From an uncultured Collinsella sp. (GTDB taxonomy: Bacteria; Actinomycetota; Coriobacteriia; Coriobacteriales; Coriobacteriaceae), in the NCBI GenBank assembly GCA_902469555.1, contig CABRDB010000102.1, positions 1-13,723 on the forward strand: DNA of 13,723 nt. Reading direction: 5' to 3'. Under the pieces are notes generated by a model. The model saw only the letters and a list, made by a program, of their open reading frames with translations, ran no database searches and was not told where the DNA came from. The position numbers were made by a program, and so were the translations under genes. Within the stretch, counting starts at the first letter, position 1; the number at the start of each line of letters is the position of its first letter. Positions 1 through 7,004 of the stretch are shown piece by piece.

Positions 1-876
1 GAGATTGAGCGCACCTACGGTCCGCTCACCTGTAAGGCGCTGCCGGCACTCATGGAGTGGTTGGTCCTGCGTTCCGACTTGGATTCCCTGGCAGGCGAGA
101 CGCATGCCATCACCATGATGACCATCCACTCCGCCAAGGGCCTGGAGTTCCCGGCGGTGTTCGTGGCCGGCATGGAGGAGGGCATCTTCCCGCACGTGCA
201 CGACTTTGGCGGCAGCGATGATCCGGGCAAGCTCGAGGAGGAGCGTCGTCTGGCCTACGTCGCCATCACGCGCGCCCGTAAACGCCTGTTCTTGACCTAT
301 GCTGCCACGCGTCGCACCTACGGCTCGACCTCTGCCAACCCGCGCTCGCGCTTCCTCAACGAGATTCCGTTTGAGGACATCGAGTTTAGCGGTATCGGTT
401 CTGCCGGTTTTGAGGGCACAGGCTGGGAGAAGCGTGGCGACCGTCGCGGCACCTTTGGCTCGGGCATGGGCTCGGATATGTACGGCGGCAAGGTGTTTGG
501 CTCGCATACGCGCTCGACCGGCGGTTCCGGTTCGCGTGGTGGATCGAGCTTCGACGATTTCTTTGGTGGCAACACCTATGGCACCGAGCGCCATCGTGGG
601 GTTTCGCCTGACGCCGGCCGTGTTGCCTCGACCTTTGGCTCGGGCGCGCCGCGAGCCAAAAAGCCGTCATCTAAGGTATCCCCGACGGTGGAGCGCAAGG
701 TCGATCGTGCCAGCGCATCGCAGGACTTTGCCGCGGGCGATACCGTGAGCCACAAGACCTTTGGCACGGGTACCGTGATCTCGGTCGCCGGAGACATGAT
801 CGAGGTCCAATTCGAAAAGACCGGCCAGACCAAAAAGCTTATGAAAGGTTTTGCACCGATCGTTAAGCTGTCGTGA
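1..876 (+). CDS. pcrA: ATP-dependent DNA helicase PcrA/UvrD, C-terminal part (5' end outside window)
   Basis: The open frame runs in from the first base and ends at TGA 874-876, leaving 291 residues of the C-terminal part of a superfamily 1 3'-5' DNA helicase. Visible are motif V (TIHSAKGLEF, fragment residues 41-50, followed by EEGIFPH) and motif VI (EEERRLAYVAITRARKR, about 79-95), which contribute to ATP hydrolysis and DNA contact. Residues about 115-240 form a Gly/Ser/Arg-rich linker, probably disordered. Residues 247-291 (VSHKTFGTGTV ... FAPIVKL) match the small C-terminal Tudor-like domain of PcrA, which in Bacillus/Geobacillus PcrA contacts RNA polymerase. The known roles of the family are nucleotide excision repair, removal of RecA filaments and resolving transcription-replication conflicts. 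The Tudor-like end favours PcrA over Rep or RecB. The start and motifs I-IV lie upstream of the window. Confidence 0.93.
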   Translation, partial: EIERTYGPLTCKALPALMEWLVLRSDLDSLAGETHAITMMTIHSAKGLEFPAVFVAGMEEGIFPHVHDFGGSDDPGKLEEERRLAYVAITRARKRLFLTYAATRRTYGSTSANPRSRFLNEIPFEDIEFSGIGSAGFEGTGWEKRGDRRGTFGSGMGSDMYGGKVFGSHTRSTGGSGSRGGSSFDDFFGGNTYGTERHRGVSPDAGRVASTFGSGAPRAKKPSSKVSPTVERKVDRASASQDFAAGDTVSHKTFGTGTVISVAGDMIEVQFEKTGQTKKLMKGFAPIVKLS

Positions 877-883
877 TCCCGGC

Positions 884-1013
884 GGACCTGGGCGGGCGTA
901 TAGGGCAACATCGCCTGCTCGGGCAGTCCTGCGCAAGACGGAGGCCACATTAAGTGGCCTCCTTTGCGTGCGGAACTCGCGATCGATGTTGCCCTATACG
1001 CCCGCCCAGGTCC
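884..1013. repeat. 130-bp nested inverted repeat with 30-bp perfect arms and inner terminator-like hairpin
   Basis: Bases 884-913 and 984-1013 are exact reverse complements over 30 bp (left arm begins GGACCTGGGCGGGCGTATAG). Inside lies a second stem, 940-948 with 954-962 (GGAGGCCAC/GTGGCCTCC, loop ATTAA), extended outward by GCGCAA/TTGCG, with a short T run after it. The inner stem could terminate pcrA. The outer arms far exceed what a terminator needs and resemble a miniature inverted-repeat element. No target-site duplication is evident at the edges. Confidence 0.85.
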
Positions 1014-1031
1014 TTGGGTAACGTTGCTGGA

Positions 1032-1059
1032 CGAACGTCGCTTTGCTCGTTCGCTTTTT
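1032..1059 (+). terminator. Possible second terminator downstream of pcrA
   Basis: A 6-bp perfect stem (CGAACG 1032-1037 with CGTTCG 1048-1053) is followed by C and five T (1055-1059). The stem is short, so this is only a plausible rho-independent terminator on the plus strand. Confidence 0.4.
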
Positions 1060-1097
1060 GATCTGGAGAGCCGGGTGGGCTGAATACTTAGACATGG

Positions 1098-1135
1098 CAA
1101 GGGGCTCCCCCGTTGAAGAACGGGGGAGCCCCTTG
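1098..1135 (-). terminator. 17-bp perfect hairpin after manA
   Basis: Bases 1098-1114 and 1119-1135 are perfectly complementary over 17 bp (CAAGGGGCTCCCCCGTT and its complement) around a 4-nt loop. It lies about 25 bp beyond the manA stop codon on the minus strand. No clear U run follows on either side, so it may stop transcription poorly on its own, protect the manA mRNA 3' end, or act between the converging pcrA and manA transcripts. Confidence 0.6.
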
Positions 1136-1159
1136 TTGCGTTTTGGTTGTTGGTGCGAC

Positions 1160-2092
1160 CTACAGGTGCGAGATGATCAGTTCCATCTTGCCTTCGAGGT
1201 CAATGGAGCTGACGGTGCTCGGAGCCAGCAGGTGGCTTCCCTTGTGGACGGGGTCGCCGCAGACGGTGCCTTTGCCATCGATGACTGACAGGCACATGAA
1301 GGGCCAGCGCTGCTCCAAGGTCTTGCTGCCGTCGACGCGCACGCGATCGACGGTGTAGCAGGGGTTGGACTCGAGCTCGGTCACGCCGTCGACCTCGGGT
1401 GCGGTCACGGTGCCGTCGGTCGGAGCCTGAACATCAAAATCGATGCAGTCGAGGCTCTGCTCAATGTGCAGCGGGCGCAGCTTGCCGTCGGTGCCGGGGC
1501 GGTCGTAGTCGTACAGGCGATAGGTCACGTCGCTCGACTGCTGCGTCTCCAAAATGAGCGTGCCGGCCTTGATGGCGTGAACGGTACCGGAGTCGATCTG
1601 GAAAAAGTCGCCCTTGTGGATCGGCAACACGTTGAGCATCTCGTCCCAACGGCCCTCCTCGATCATCTGTGCGGCCTCGGCGCGGTCATGTGCGCGCTGG
1701 CCGACAATGATCGTAGCGCCGGGCTCGCAGTCCAGTACATACCAACACTCGGTTTTGCCCAAGCTGCCGTTCTCGTGCTCGGCGGCGTACTCGTCGTTGG
1801 GATGTATCTGGATCGAAAGGTCATCCTTGGCGTCCAGAATCTTAATGAGCAGCGGGAACTCCTTGCCCTCGCAATTGCCAAAGAGCTCGCGGTGCTCGGC
1901 CCACAGCCATGACAGCGTGTGACCGGCGTACGGGCCCTCAGCGATCTGGCAGTCGCCGTTGGGGTGCGCCGAGATGGCCCAGCACTCACCGATGGGACCC
2001 TCGGGAATGTCGTAGCCAAACACGGTCTCCAGCTGGCGGCCGCCCCAGATCTTCTCGTGGAAGATCGGCGAGAGTTTAATCAAATCGGACAT
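1160..2092 (-). CDS. manA: Class I mannose-6-phosphate isomerase
   Basis: This is a 310-residue zinc-dependent cytosolic enzyme that interconverts mannose-6-phosphate and fructose-6-phosphate; the length fits the short Bacillus-type class I enzymes. The metal-site motifs are present: SIQIHPNDEYA (Q95, H97), KTECWYV (E115) and GTVHAI (H172), with TYRLYDYDR near residues 190-198 carrying the expected active-site Arg. The frame is open 20 codons further upstream, but the ATG at 2092 is preferred because a GGGAG Shine-Dalgarno (minus strand, plus positions 2100-2104) sits 7 nt before it and the protein then begins MSDLIKLSP, as expected for the family. It follows the GntR gene on the same strand after a 72-bp gap, so the two may be cotranscribed. 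A perfect hairpin follows the stop. Confidence 0.93.
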   Translation of the reverse strand: MSDLIKLSPIFHEKIWGGRQLETVFGYDIPEGPIGECWAISAHPNGDCQIAEGPYAGHTLSWLWAEHRELFGNCEGKEFPLLIKILDAKDDLSIQIHPNDEYAAEHENGSLGKTECWYVLDCEPGATIIVGQRAHDRAEAAQMIEEGRWDEMLNVLPIHKGDFFQIDSGTVHAIKAGTLILETQQSSDVTYRLYDYDRPGTDGKLRPLHIEQSLDCIDFDVQAPTDGTVTAPEVDGVTELESNPCYTVDRVRVDGSKTLEQRWPFMCLSVIDGKGTVCGDPVHKGSHLLAPSTVSSIDLEGKMELIISHL

Positions 2093-2164
2093 GTGCATAC
2101 TCCCATAAGGTTGTGCGGGCGCCGCGTAAGACAACTCAAAACGAGCACCCACCGGATTACAAAA

Positions 2165-2884
2165 CTAGGCCAGTGTTACGTTGTGCAGCTCAAAGCGGTC
2201 GCCTACGTTGTGCGAGATAGAATATTCAAACGCGGTGCCGCTATCCAAGAAGCCAATCTGGTTGAGTTCGAGCAGGGGAGAGCCGGGTTTGGTATCCAGG
2301 CGCTCAGCCTCTTCTTCAGTTGCCGCGACAGCGCGAATGGTGCGATGGAAGCTCGAAATCTTCAGCCCGCATTGCTCGCGGATAAAGCCGTAGACCGATC
2401 CGTACAGGTCCTTCTTTTTAAGGCCCGGGATCAGTTCGAGCGGCATATAGGTGTACTCGATGACGATGGGCTTCTCGTCGACCTGGCGCACGCGCACGAT
2501 GTGATAGGCAAAGTCATCCTCGGCCATTCCCAGCTGGGTCGCAACCTCTGCCGGCGGATTGACGATCGAGAAATCGTAGACCACCGAGGTCACCTTTTCC
2601 CCGCGGTGCTCATACGAAAAGCCCTGTGCACGGTCGTTCTTGCCTTGAAAAAACACCTGGCCGGGAAGCCCCGCCGTGTCCTTGACGTAGGTGCCCGATC
2701 CGCGCCGACTGGTGATCAAGCCCTCCTCGGTAATCTGTTCAATCGCACGTTTGACAGTGATCTTAGAAACGCTATAGAGCTCGCAAAACTCTACGACGGT
2801 GGGCAACTTATCGCCCGGCTTAAGGGCGCCGTCCTCGATGCTTCGACGGATATCTGCAGCTATCGCCTCGTATTTGGGAATCAT
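2165..2884 (-). CDS. GntR-family (HutC/UTRA subfamily) transcriptional regulator
   Basis: The 239-residue protein has an N-terminal winged helix-turn-helix (about 1-75: PKYEAIAADIRRSIEDG, the recognition region VSKITVKRAIEQ, and the wing RRGSGTYV) and a C-terminal UTRA effector domain (about 90-235) of the type that binds small ligands, often phosphorylated sugars. The start is supported by a strong AGGGAGGA ribosome site 6 nt upstream. It is divergent from the beta-glucosidase/PTS genes, so it probably controls them in response to a phospho-beta-glucoside; it may also control itself and manA. A TATACT -10 element for its own promoter lies inside a small inverted repeat at 2921-2934, which would suit autoregulation. 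The family and fold are clear; the ligand and targets are inferred from position. Confidence 0.92.
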   Translation of the reverse strand: MIPKYEAIAADIRRSIEDGALKPGDKLPTVVEFCELYSVSKITVKRAIEQITEEGLITSRRGSGTYVKDTAGLPGQVFFQGKNDRAQGFSYEHRGEKVTSVVYDFSIVNPPAEVATQLGMAEDDFAYHIVRVRQVDEKPIVIEYTYMPLELIPGLKKKDLYGSVYGFIREQCGLKISSFHRTIRAVAATEEEAERLDTKPGSPLLELNQIGFLDSGTAFEYSISHNVGDRFELHNVTLA

Positions 2885-2920
2885 GCAATCCTCCCTTCAT
2901 ATTTGCGTTGAATATTAAGA

Positions 2921-2934
2921 AAGTATACCTACTT
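2921..2934. promoter_or_regulatory. gntR -10 element inside a short inverted repeat (candidate operator)
   Basis: AAGTA-TACC-TACTT is an inverted repeat centred in the divergent intergenic region. The minus-strand hexamer TATACT (plus 2922-2927) within it is a close match to a -10 box about 40 bp upstream of the gntR start codon. No good -35 was seen. Operator identity is inferred only from symmetry and position. Confidence 0.45.
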
Positions 2935-2943
2935 AAAAAGCAT

Positions 2944-2963
2944 CCATATGGCTTTCATGAAAG
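2944..2963. promoter_or_regulatory. Two adjacent perfect palindromes (candidate regulator sites)
   Basis: CCATATGG (2944-2951) and CTTTCATGAAAG (2952-2963) are perfect palindromes lying side by side between the two divergent promoters, 31 bp upstream of the plus-strand -35 box. They could be binding sites for the GntR protein or a global regulator. There is no direct evidence beyond symmetry. Confidence 0.35.
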
Positions 2964-2993
2964 AAGTTCGATAAAGAAAAGTTAAAAAGACGC

Positions 2994-3021
2994 TTTACAC
3001 AGAAAATTAGAGCGCTATAGT
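2994..3021 (+). promoter_or_regulatory. Promoter of the beta-glucoside operon
   Basis: TTTACA (2994-2999) and TATAGT (3016-3021) are separated by 16 bp and closely match sigma-70/A-type -35 and -10 boxes. This predicts a start near 3028 and a leader of about 160 nt before the beta-glucosidase start codon, which then contains the large inverted repeat at 3064-3153. Confidence 0.6.
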
Positions 3022-3063
3022 TATAAACAACAAGCGAGATGCATTGGCGTTTACTTGTACTGT

Positions 3064-3153
3064 TTGGGGACGGATTTGTTTTGGCGGGTCGGATATCCGG
3101 AAAACCGGTGCGCGCCCGCGCCGGATTGCCTGCCAAAGCAAACCCGTCTCCAA
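3064..3153. repeat. Inverted pair of an interspersed repeat in the operon leader
   Basis: The 25-nt arms 3064-3088 and 3129-3153 are reverse complements at 21 of 25 positions; three of the four differences still allow G-U pairing in RNA. Shared core on one strand: CCTGCCAAA-CAAAC. Inside are further symmetric elements: CGGATATCCG (3090-3099), CCGGAAAACCGG (3097-3108) and ATCCGG/CCGGAT (3095-3100 with 3121-3126). A related single copy lies at 7008-7029. No T run follows, so it is not a simple terminator. Confidence 0.75.
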
Positions 3154-3186
3154 CCGAAAGCTCTAGACACGAAAGCGAGGACTTTG

Positions 3187-4587
3187 ATGGCTCAGTATCA
3201 GCTGCCCAGCGACTTCTTCTTTGGCGCCGCTATGTCCGGCCCGCAGACTGAGGGTCAGTGGAACCAGGGGGGCAAGCTCGAGAACCTGTGGGACACCTGG
3301 TCCATCCAGGATCTGGGCTCGTTCTACAACTGCGTTGGCTCTTATGCCGGCAATGACTTTATGGCCAAGTACCAGGAAGACTTTCGCATTTTGAAGGACT
3401 TGGGCCTGAATACCTATCGCACTTCCATCCAGTGGAGCCGCCTGCTCGATGCCGACGGCAACCTCAACGAGGAGGGCGCCGCGTGGTATCACGAGCTGTT
3501 CCGCGCCTCTCGCGAGGCCGGCCTGGAGCCGTTTGTCAACTTGTACCACTTTGACATGCCCACCTACCTCTTTAACCGTGGCGGCTGGGAGAGCCGTGAG
3601 GTCGTCGAGGCTTACGCGCATTATGCCGACGTCGCCTTCCACGAGTTTGGCCAGGAGATCAAGTACTGGTTTACCTTTAACGAGCCCATCGTCGAGCCCG
3701 AGCAGCGCTATCAGGAGGGCGTGTGGTTCCCTCAACTCCACGACTTCAACCGCGCTCGCACCGTGCAGTATCACATCTCGCTGGCACATGCGCTTGCCGT
3801 GGCCAACTATCGTCGCGCTTATGACGAGGGCGTTATTCGCGCCGATGCCAAGATCGGCATGATCAACTGCTTTACCCCGGTCTACACCAAGGAGAACCCC
3901 AGCGAGGCAGATCTCGAGGCCGTGCGTATGACCAGCGGCATCAACAATCGCTGGTGGCTCGACCTTATTACCAAGGGCGAGCTTCCTGCCGACGTGCTCG
4001 ACAGCCTGGCCGAGGGCGGCGTTAAGCTTCCGTTCCGCGCCGGCGACAAAGAGATTCTCAAGCAGGGTGTTGTCGACTGGCTCGGCTGCAACTACTACCA
4101 CCCCACGCGCGTTCAGGCGCCGGCGAGCAAGATCGACCAGTACGGCCTGCCGCACTTTGCCGATGAGTACGTGTGGCCCGACGCTGTTATGAACGAGAGC
4201 CGCGGCTGGGAGATCTACCCGCAGGGCCTCTACGACTTTGGCATGGACTGCGCCAAGAACTACCCCGATCTTGAGTGGTTCGTTTCCGAGAACGGCATCG
4301 GCATCATGGACGAATACAAGAACCGTGACGCCGAAGGAACCATCCAGGATGACTACCGCGTCGACTTTGTGCGCCAGCACCTGGAGTGGGTTGCCAAGGC
4401 AATCGCCGAGGGCGCCAAGTGCCGCGGATACCATTATTGGGCCGTCATCGATAACTGGTCTTGGGCGAATGCCTTTAAGAACCGTTACGGTTTTGTCGAG
4501 GTCGACCTTATGGACGGCTACAAGCGCCGCCTTAAGAAGTCGGCAGCTTGGCTCAAACAGGTCGCCACGACCCATGTGGTTGATTAG
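3187..4587 (+). CDS. GH1 6-phospho-beta-glucosidase (6-phospho-beta-glycosidase)
   Basis: This 466-residue protein of glycoside hydrolase family 1 hydrolyses phosphorylated beta-glycosides delivered by the PTS in the cytosol. Both catalytic glutamates are visible: the acid/base in FTFNEP (E166) and the nucleophile in VSENGIG (E368). The segment DNWSWANAFKNRYG has Ser425 where free-sugar glucosidases usually carry Glu, followed by K431 and Y434; this fits a phosphate-binding site and hence a 6-phospho substrate. K431 sits three residues before the Tyr rather than two as in LacG; I recall KNRYG in a subgroup of Firmicutes enzymes, but this is from memory. The ATG at 3187 is chosen because GCGAGGA precedes it by 5 nt; the upstream open frame runs through the repeat. 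It is first in an apparent operon with EIIC, EIIB and EIIA. Glucosidase versus galactosidase specificity cannot be settled here. Confidence 0.9.
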   Translation: MAQYQLPSDFFFGAAMSGPQTEGQWNQGGKLENLWDTWSIQDLGSFYNCVGSYAGNDFMAKYQEDFRILKDLGLNTYRTSIQWSRLLDADGNLNEEGAAWYHELFRASREAGLEPFVNLYHFDMPTYLFNRGGWESREVVEAYAHYADVAFHEFGQEIKYWFTFNEPIVEPEQRYQEGVWFPQLHDFNRARTVQYHISLAHALAVANYRRAYDEGVIRADAKIGMINCFTPVYTKENPSEADLEAVRMTSGINNRWWLDLITKGELPADVLDSLAEGGVKLPFRAGDKEILKQGVVDWLGCNYYHPTRVQAPASKIDQYGLPHFADEYVWPDAVMNESRGWEIYPQGLYDFGMDCAKNYPDLEWFVSENGIGIMDEYKNRDAEGTIQDDYRVDFVRQHLEWVAKAIAEGAKCRGYHYWAVIDNWSWANAFKNRYGFVEVDLMDGYKRRLKKSAAWLKQVATTHVVD

Positions 4588-4641
4588 CGACCGGGCGAAC
4601 GCCCAGACCACGCGCCGCCGCGCGCAACACATGGCACATCT

Positions 4642-4665
4642 GGTGGCAGAGGGCGACAGGCCACC
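4642..4665 (+). other. Small intercistronic hairpin before EIIC
   Basis: GGTGGC (4642-4647) pairs perfectly with GCCACC (4660-4665) in the 120-bp gap between the glycosidase and EIIC genes. No T run follows. It may affect mRNA processing or stability, but the stem is short and could be chance. Confidence 0.3.
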
Positions 4666-4707
4666 GTGCGAATAGGAAAAGGCCGGATTTGAAAGTTAGG
4701 AGCAATC

Positions 4708-6060
4708 ATGGCCAGTGACAACGGAAAGAGCTTCCTCGACAAGTTTGCCGAGGTCTCTGCGAAGGTGGGAAACCAGGTTCACCTGCGTTCCCTGCGTGAC
4801 GCCTTCGCGACCATCACGCCGCTCTATATCCTTGCGGGTATCGCGGTTCTTATTAACAACGTCGTGTTCCCTCTGTTCCCGCTCGATGCGGCGGGCCTTG
4901 CCAACCTTCAGACGTGGGGCTCGGCAATTACGCTGGGCACCCTCAATGTCTCTGCCATTATCTTGGCCGGATTGATTGGCTACAGCCTCGCCAAGAACAA
5001 GCGTTTCGATAACCCGCTCGCTTGCGTGGTCGTCGCTATCTCTGCTTTCGTCATCATGATGCCGCAGCAGATCACCGCCACGCTTGCCGCCACGAGCCCG
5101 CTGCTCACCGACAAGATCACCTCCGCCGAGGTCACGGGCGCCCTTTCGACTGCCAACACCGGCACCAACGGTCTGTTCTCGGCCATTATCATCGCCCTGC
5201 TTTCCGTTTCGCTCTTCATCAAGATTTCTGGCGTCGAGAAGCTCAAGGTTAAGCTGGGCGAGGGCGTGCCTCCCGCGGTCTCCAACTCCTTCAACGTCAT
5301 GATCCCGATGCTGCTCAACCTCGCGATCTTCGCTCTTGCCGCAGCCCTGCTCGCCGTGTGCGCCGGCACCGATCTGTGCGCCATCATCTCTACGTGCATC
5401 TCCAACCCGCTCAAGAGCATCATGAACGCCGGTCCGTGGGCTGTTATCCTCATCTACACCCTTGCTAACCTGCTGTTCTGCGTCGGTATTCACCAGTCCA
5501 CCATCTCTGGCGCTACCGTCGAGCCGATCCTGACCATGCTCATCGTCGACAACATGGCTACCTTTGCCGCCGGTGGCACCATCCAGCCCGATCACTACAT
5601 GAACATGCAGATCGTTAACAGCTTCGCCCTCATCGGCGGATCGGGCTGCACCCTCATGCTTCTGCTCGACACGCTCCTGTTCTCCAAGAACAAGGCTTCC
5701 GAGACCGTTTCCAAGATGGCTATCCTGCCTGGTCTGTTCAACATCAACGAGCCGGTTATCTACGGTTACCCCATCGTGTACAACCTGCCGCTCATGATCC
5801 CGTTTGTCCTCCTTCCCGACTTGTTCATCGGCATCACCTATGGCCTTACCTGCGCAGGCATCATCAGCCCCTGCATCGCTCAGGTGCCCTGGACTATGCC
5901 TCCCGTCATCAATGCCCTGCTCGCTACGGGCTTTGACTGGCGCGCCGGCGTGTGGCAGGCTCTAGAGATTGTCATTGGCATGGCCGTCTACCTGCCCTTT
6001 ATGAAGATTTCCGAGAAGGCAATCGCCAAGCAGGAGGCTCTCGCCGAGCAGAACGCCTAA
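4708..6060 (+). CDS. PTS lactose/cellobiose-family sugar transporter, EIIC subunit
   Basis: This 450-residue polytopic membrane protein forms the translocation channel of a PTS permease in the lactose/cellobiose family; roughly ten hydrophobic segments are visible from residue 30 onward. Two hallmark stretches are present: the VGIHQSTISG region (H262) and FNINEPVIYGYPIV (E348), matching the His and Glu that bind substrate in structurally studied EIIC proteins of this family such as ChbC. The usual GIHG reads GIHQ here. The start follows AGGAG (4698-4702) with a 5-nt gap. The neighbouring EIIB and EIIA genes complete the permease, and the upstream phospho-beta-glycosidase points to beta-glucosides such as cellobiose, gentiobiose or plant glycosides. 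The exact substrate is unknown. Confidence 0.93.
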   Translation: MASDNGKSFLDKFAEVSAKVGNQVHLRSLRDAFATITPLYILAGIAVLINNVVFPLFPLDAAGLANLQTWGSAITLGTLNVSAIILAGLIGYSLAKNKRFDNPLACVVVAISAFVIMMPQQITATLAATSPLLTDKITSAEVTGALSTANTGTNGLFSAIIIALLSVSLFIKISGVEKLKVKLGEGVPPAVSNSFNVMIPMLLNLAIFALAAALLAVCAGTDLCAIISTCISNPLKSIMNAGPWAVILIYTLANLLFCVGIHQSTISGATVEPILTMLIVDNMATFAAGGTIQPDHYMNMQIVNSFALIGGSGCTLMLLLDTLLFSKNKASETVSKMAILPGLFNINEPVIYGYPIVYNLPLMIPFVLLPDLFIGITYGLTCAGIISPCIAQVPWTMPPVINALLATGFDWRAGVWQALEIVIGMAVYLPFMKISEKAIAKQEALAEQNA

Positions 6061-6080
6061 CGTTCGTCCCTTTCACCTTT

Positions 6081-6111
6081 GCGGGCGCCGGTACGCGGTG
6101 CCGGTGCCCGC
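6081..6111 (+). other. Intercistronic hairpin between EIIC and EIIB
   Basis: GCGGGCGCCGG (6081-6091) pairs with CCGGTGCCCGC (6101-6111) over 11 bp with one G-U pair and a 9-nt loop. A pyrimidine-rich but not T-rich stretch follows. It may protect the upstream mRNA or cause partial termination, so that EIIC differs in dose from EIIB and EIIA. Confidence 0.5.
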
Positions 6112-6212
6112 GGCTCTCTCCCTTGTGTAAAGATGCAGAGGGGTGGGCACAATAGCCGCAAGGAATAAAACCAGTTGTCGTCTGCGCGCCGCGCAGTTAT
6201 AAGGAGGAAACC

Positions 6213-6515
6213 ATGAAGAAGATCATGCTCTGCTGCAATGCCGGTATGTCCACGAGCCTGCTGGTCCAGAAGATGCAGGCCGAGGTTGCAAACCGTGGCC
6301 TGGATATTGAGATTGAGGCTCGTCCCATGAACGAGGCCCACGATCACCTGGACGAGTGCGACATGTTGCTGCTTGGCCCGCAGATCGGCTACACCAAGGG
6401 TGACTTTGAGAAGGAGGCCGCCGGCCGTTTTCCGGTCGAGGTCATCAACATGGTCGACTACGGCCGCATGAACGCTGCCGGCATCATCGACCACTGCGTC
6501 AGCGTGATGGGCTAG
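6213..6515 (+). CDS. PTS lactose/cellobiose-family EIIB subunit
   Basis: This 100-residue soluble phosphocarrier begins MKKIMLCCNAGMSTSLLVQKM, the signature of cellobiose-type EIIB, where a Cys in a CxxGMSTS P-loop takes phosphate from EIIA and passes it to the incoming sugar. Cys8 is in the expected place; Cys7 is an additional neighbouring Cys. The start is fixed by an excellent AAGGAGG (6201-6207) 5 nt upstream. A GC-rich palindrome (6182-6196, CTGCGCG-C-CGCGCAG) sits just before that site. EIIC lies 152 bp upstream, and EIIA follows after only a few bases, so EIIB and EIIA are probably translationally coupled. Confidence 0.95.
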   Translation: MKKIMLCCNAGMSTSLLVQKMQAEVANRGLDIEIEARPMNEAHDHLDECDMLLLGPQIGYTKGDFEKEAAGRFPVEVINMVDYGRMNAAGIIDHCVSVMG

Positions 6516-6524
6516 GTGCTCCGC

Positions 6525-6857
6525 ATGGAGGATATGAACGAACTGCAGATGACCTGCTTCGAGATCATTAGCTACGTCGGTACTGCCAAGAGCATGTACA
6601 TCAATGCCGTGCAAAAGGCCAAGGAGGGCGATTTTGACGCCGCCGAGGAGCTTATCAAGCAGGGCGACGAGGCCTATAACGGTGGCCACGATGTTCATAT
6701 GGGGCTTCTGAAAAAGGAGGCCAACGGCGAGCGTAACGGCGAGGCCCCGTTGATTCTGCTGCATGCCGAGGACCAGATGGCCGGCACCGAGACCATGCGC
6801 GTCATGGCGACGGAGCTCATCGAGGTCCACAAGCAGCTGCAGGCACTTCAGGCCTAG
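6525..6857 (+). CDS. PTS lactose/cellobiose-family EIIA subunit
   Basis: This all-helical soluble phosphocarrier of about 110 residues receives phosphate from HPr and passes it to EIIB. The segment LLHAEDQMAG supplies the phosphorylated His (H80) and the nearby Asp (D83) expected to bind metal in the trimer; the family more often reads HAQDHLM. The body (ISYVGTAKSMYINAVQKAKEGDFDAAEELIKQGDEA) is typical. Three starts are possible: GTG 6516 directly after the EIIB stop, ATG 6525 and ATG 6534. I prefer 6525 because AGGTG (6514-6518) lies 6 nt before it and the N-terminus then has normal length; GGAGG before 6534 is too close. Coupling to EIIB translation is likely. A good terminator follows 60 bp later, marking the operon end. 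Confidence 0.92.
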   Translation: MEDMNELQMTCFEIISYVGTAKSMYINAVQKAKEGDFDAAEELIKQGDEAYNGGHDVHMGLLKKEANGERNGEAPLILLHAEDQMAGTETMRVMATELIEVHKQLQALQA

Positions 6858-6915
6858 TCGGCGTTATCGCCGCGATGGACCGCACGTTCCAACAGACAAC
6901 ATAGTCCCTTTGACG

Positions 6916-6954
6916 GGCGCTGGGAGTCTCCGCCTCCCGGCGCCTTTATTTTTA
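6916..6954 (+). terminator. Rho-independent terminator of the PTS operon
   Basis: GGCGCTGGGAG (6916-6926) pairs with CTCCCGGCGCC (6934-6944) over 11 positions, including one G-U pair, and is followed by TTTATTTTTA. It is well placed to end the beta-glucoside operon after EIIA and separates it from the ROK kinase gene. Confidence 0.85.
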
Positions 6955-7004
6955 GGGATGGTCTAGCGCGGTCTGTTGAGCGGCCAATTGCGTTATCCCA
7001 GATA

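Noticed and set aside
884..1013. CRISPR or insertion sequence
   Set aside because: There are only two arms in inverted orientation, no regularly spaced direct repeats, no transposase frame and no visible target duplication.
1919..2911. 330-codon plus-strand frame across the manA/gntR junction
   Set aside because: It lies opposite two well-supported genes, shows no recognisable domain and lacks a ribosome site; it is a shadow of minus-strand codon bias.
3064..3153. LicT/BglG-type antiterminator (RAT) site in the beta-glucoside operon leader
   Set aside because: There is no T run after the structure, no BglG-family gene in the window, and the divergent regulator is GntR/UTRA. The structure is better described as a paired repeat.
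3055..3186. N-terminal extension of the beta-glucosidase to an ATG at 3055
   Set aside because: The extension runs through the inverted repeat, has no ribosome site and adds residues absent from GH1 proteins. The ATG at 3187 has a good site and gives the normal N-terminus.
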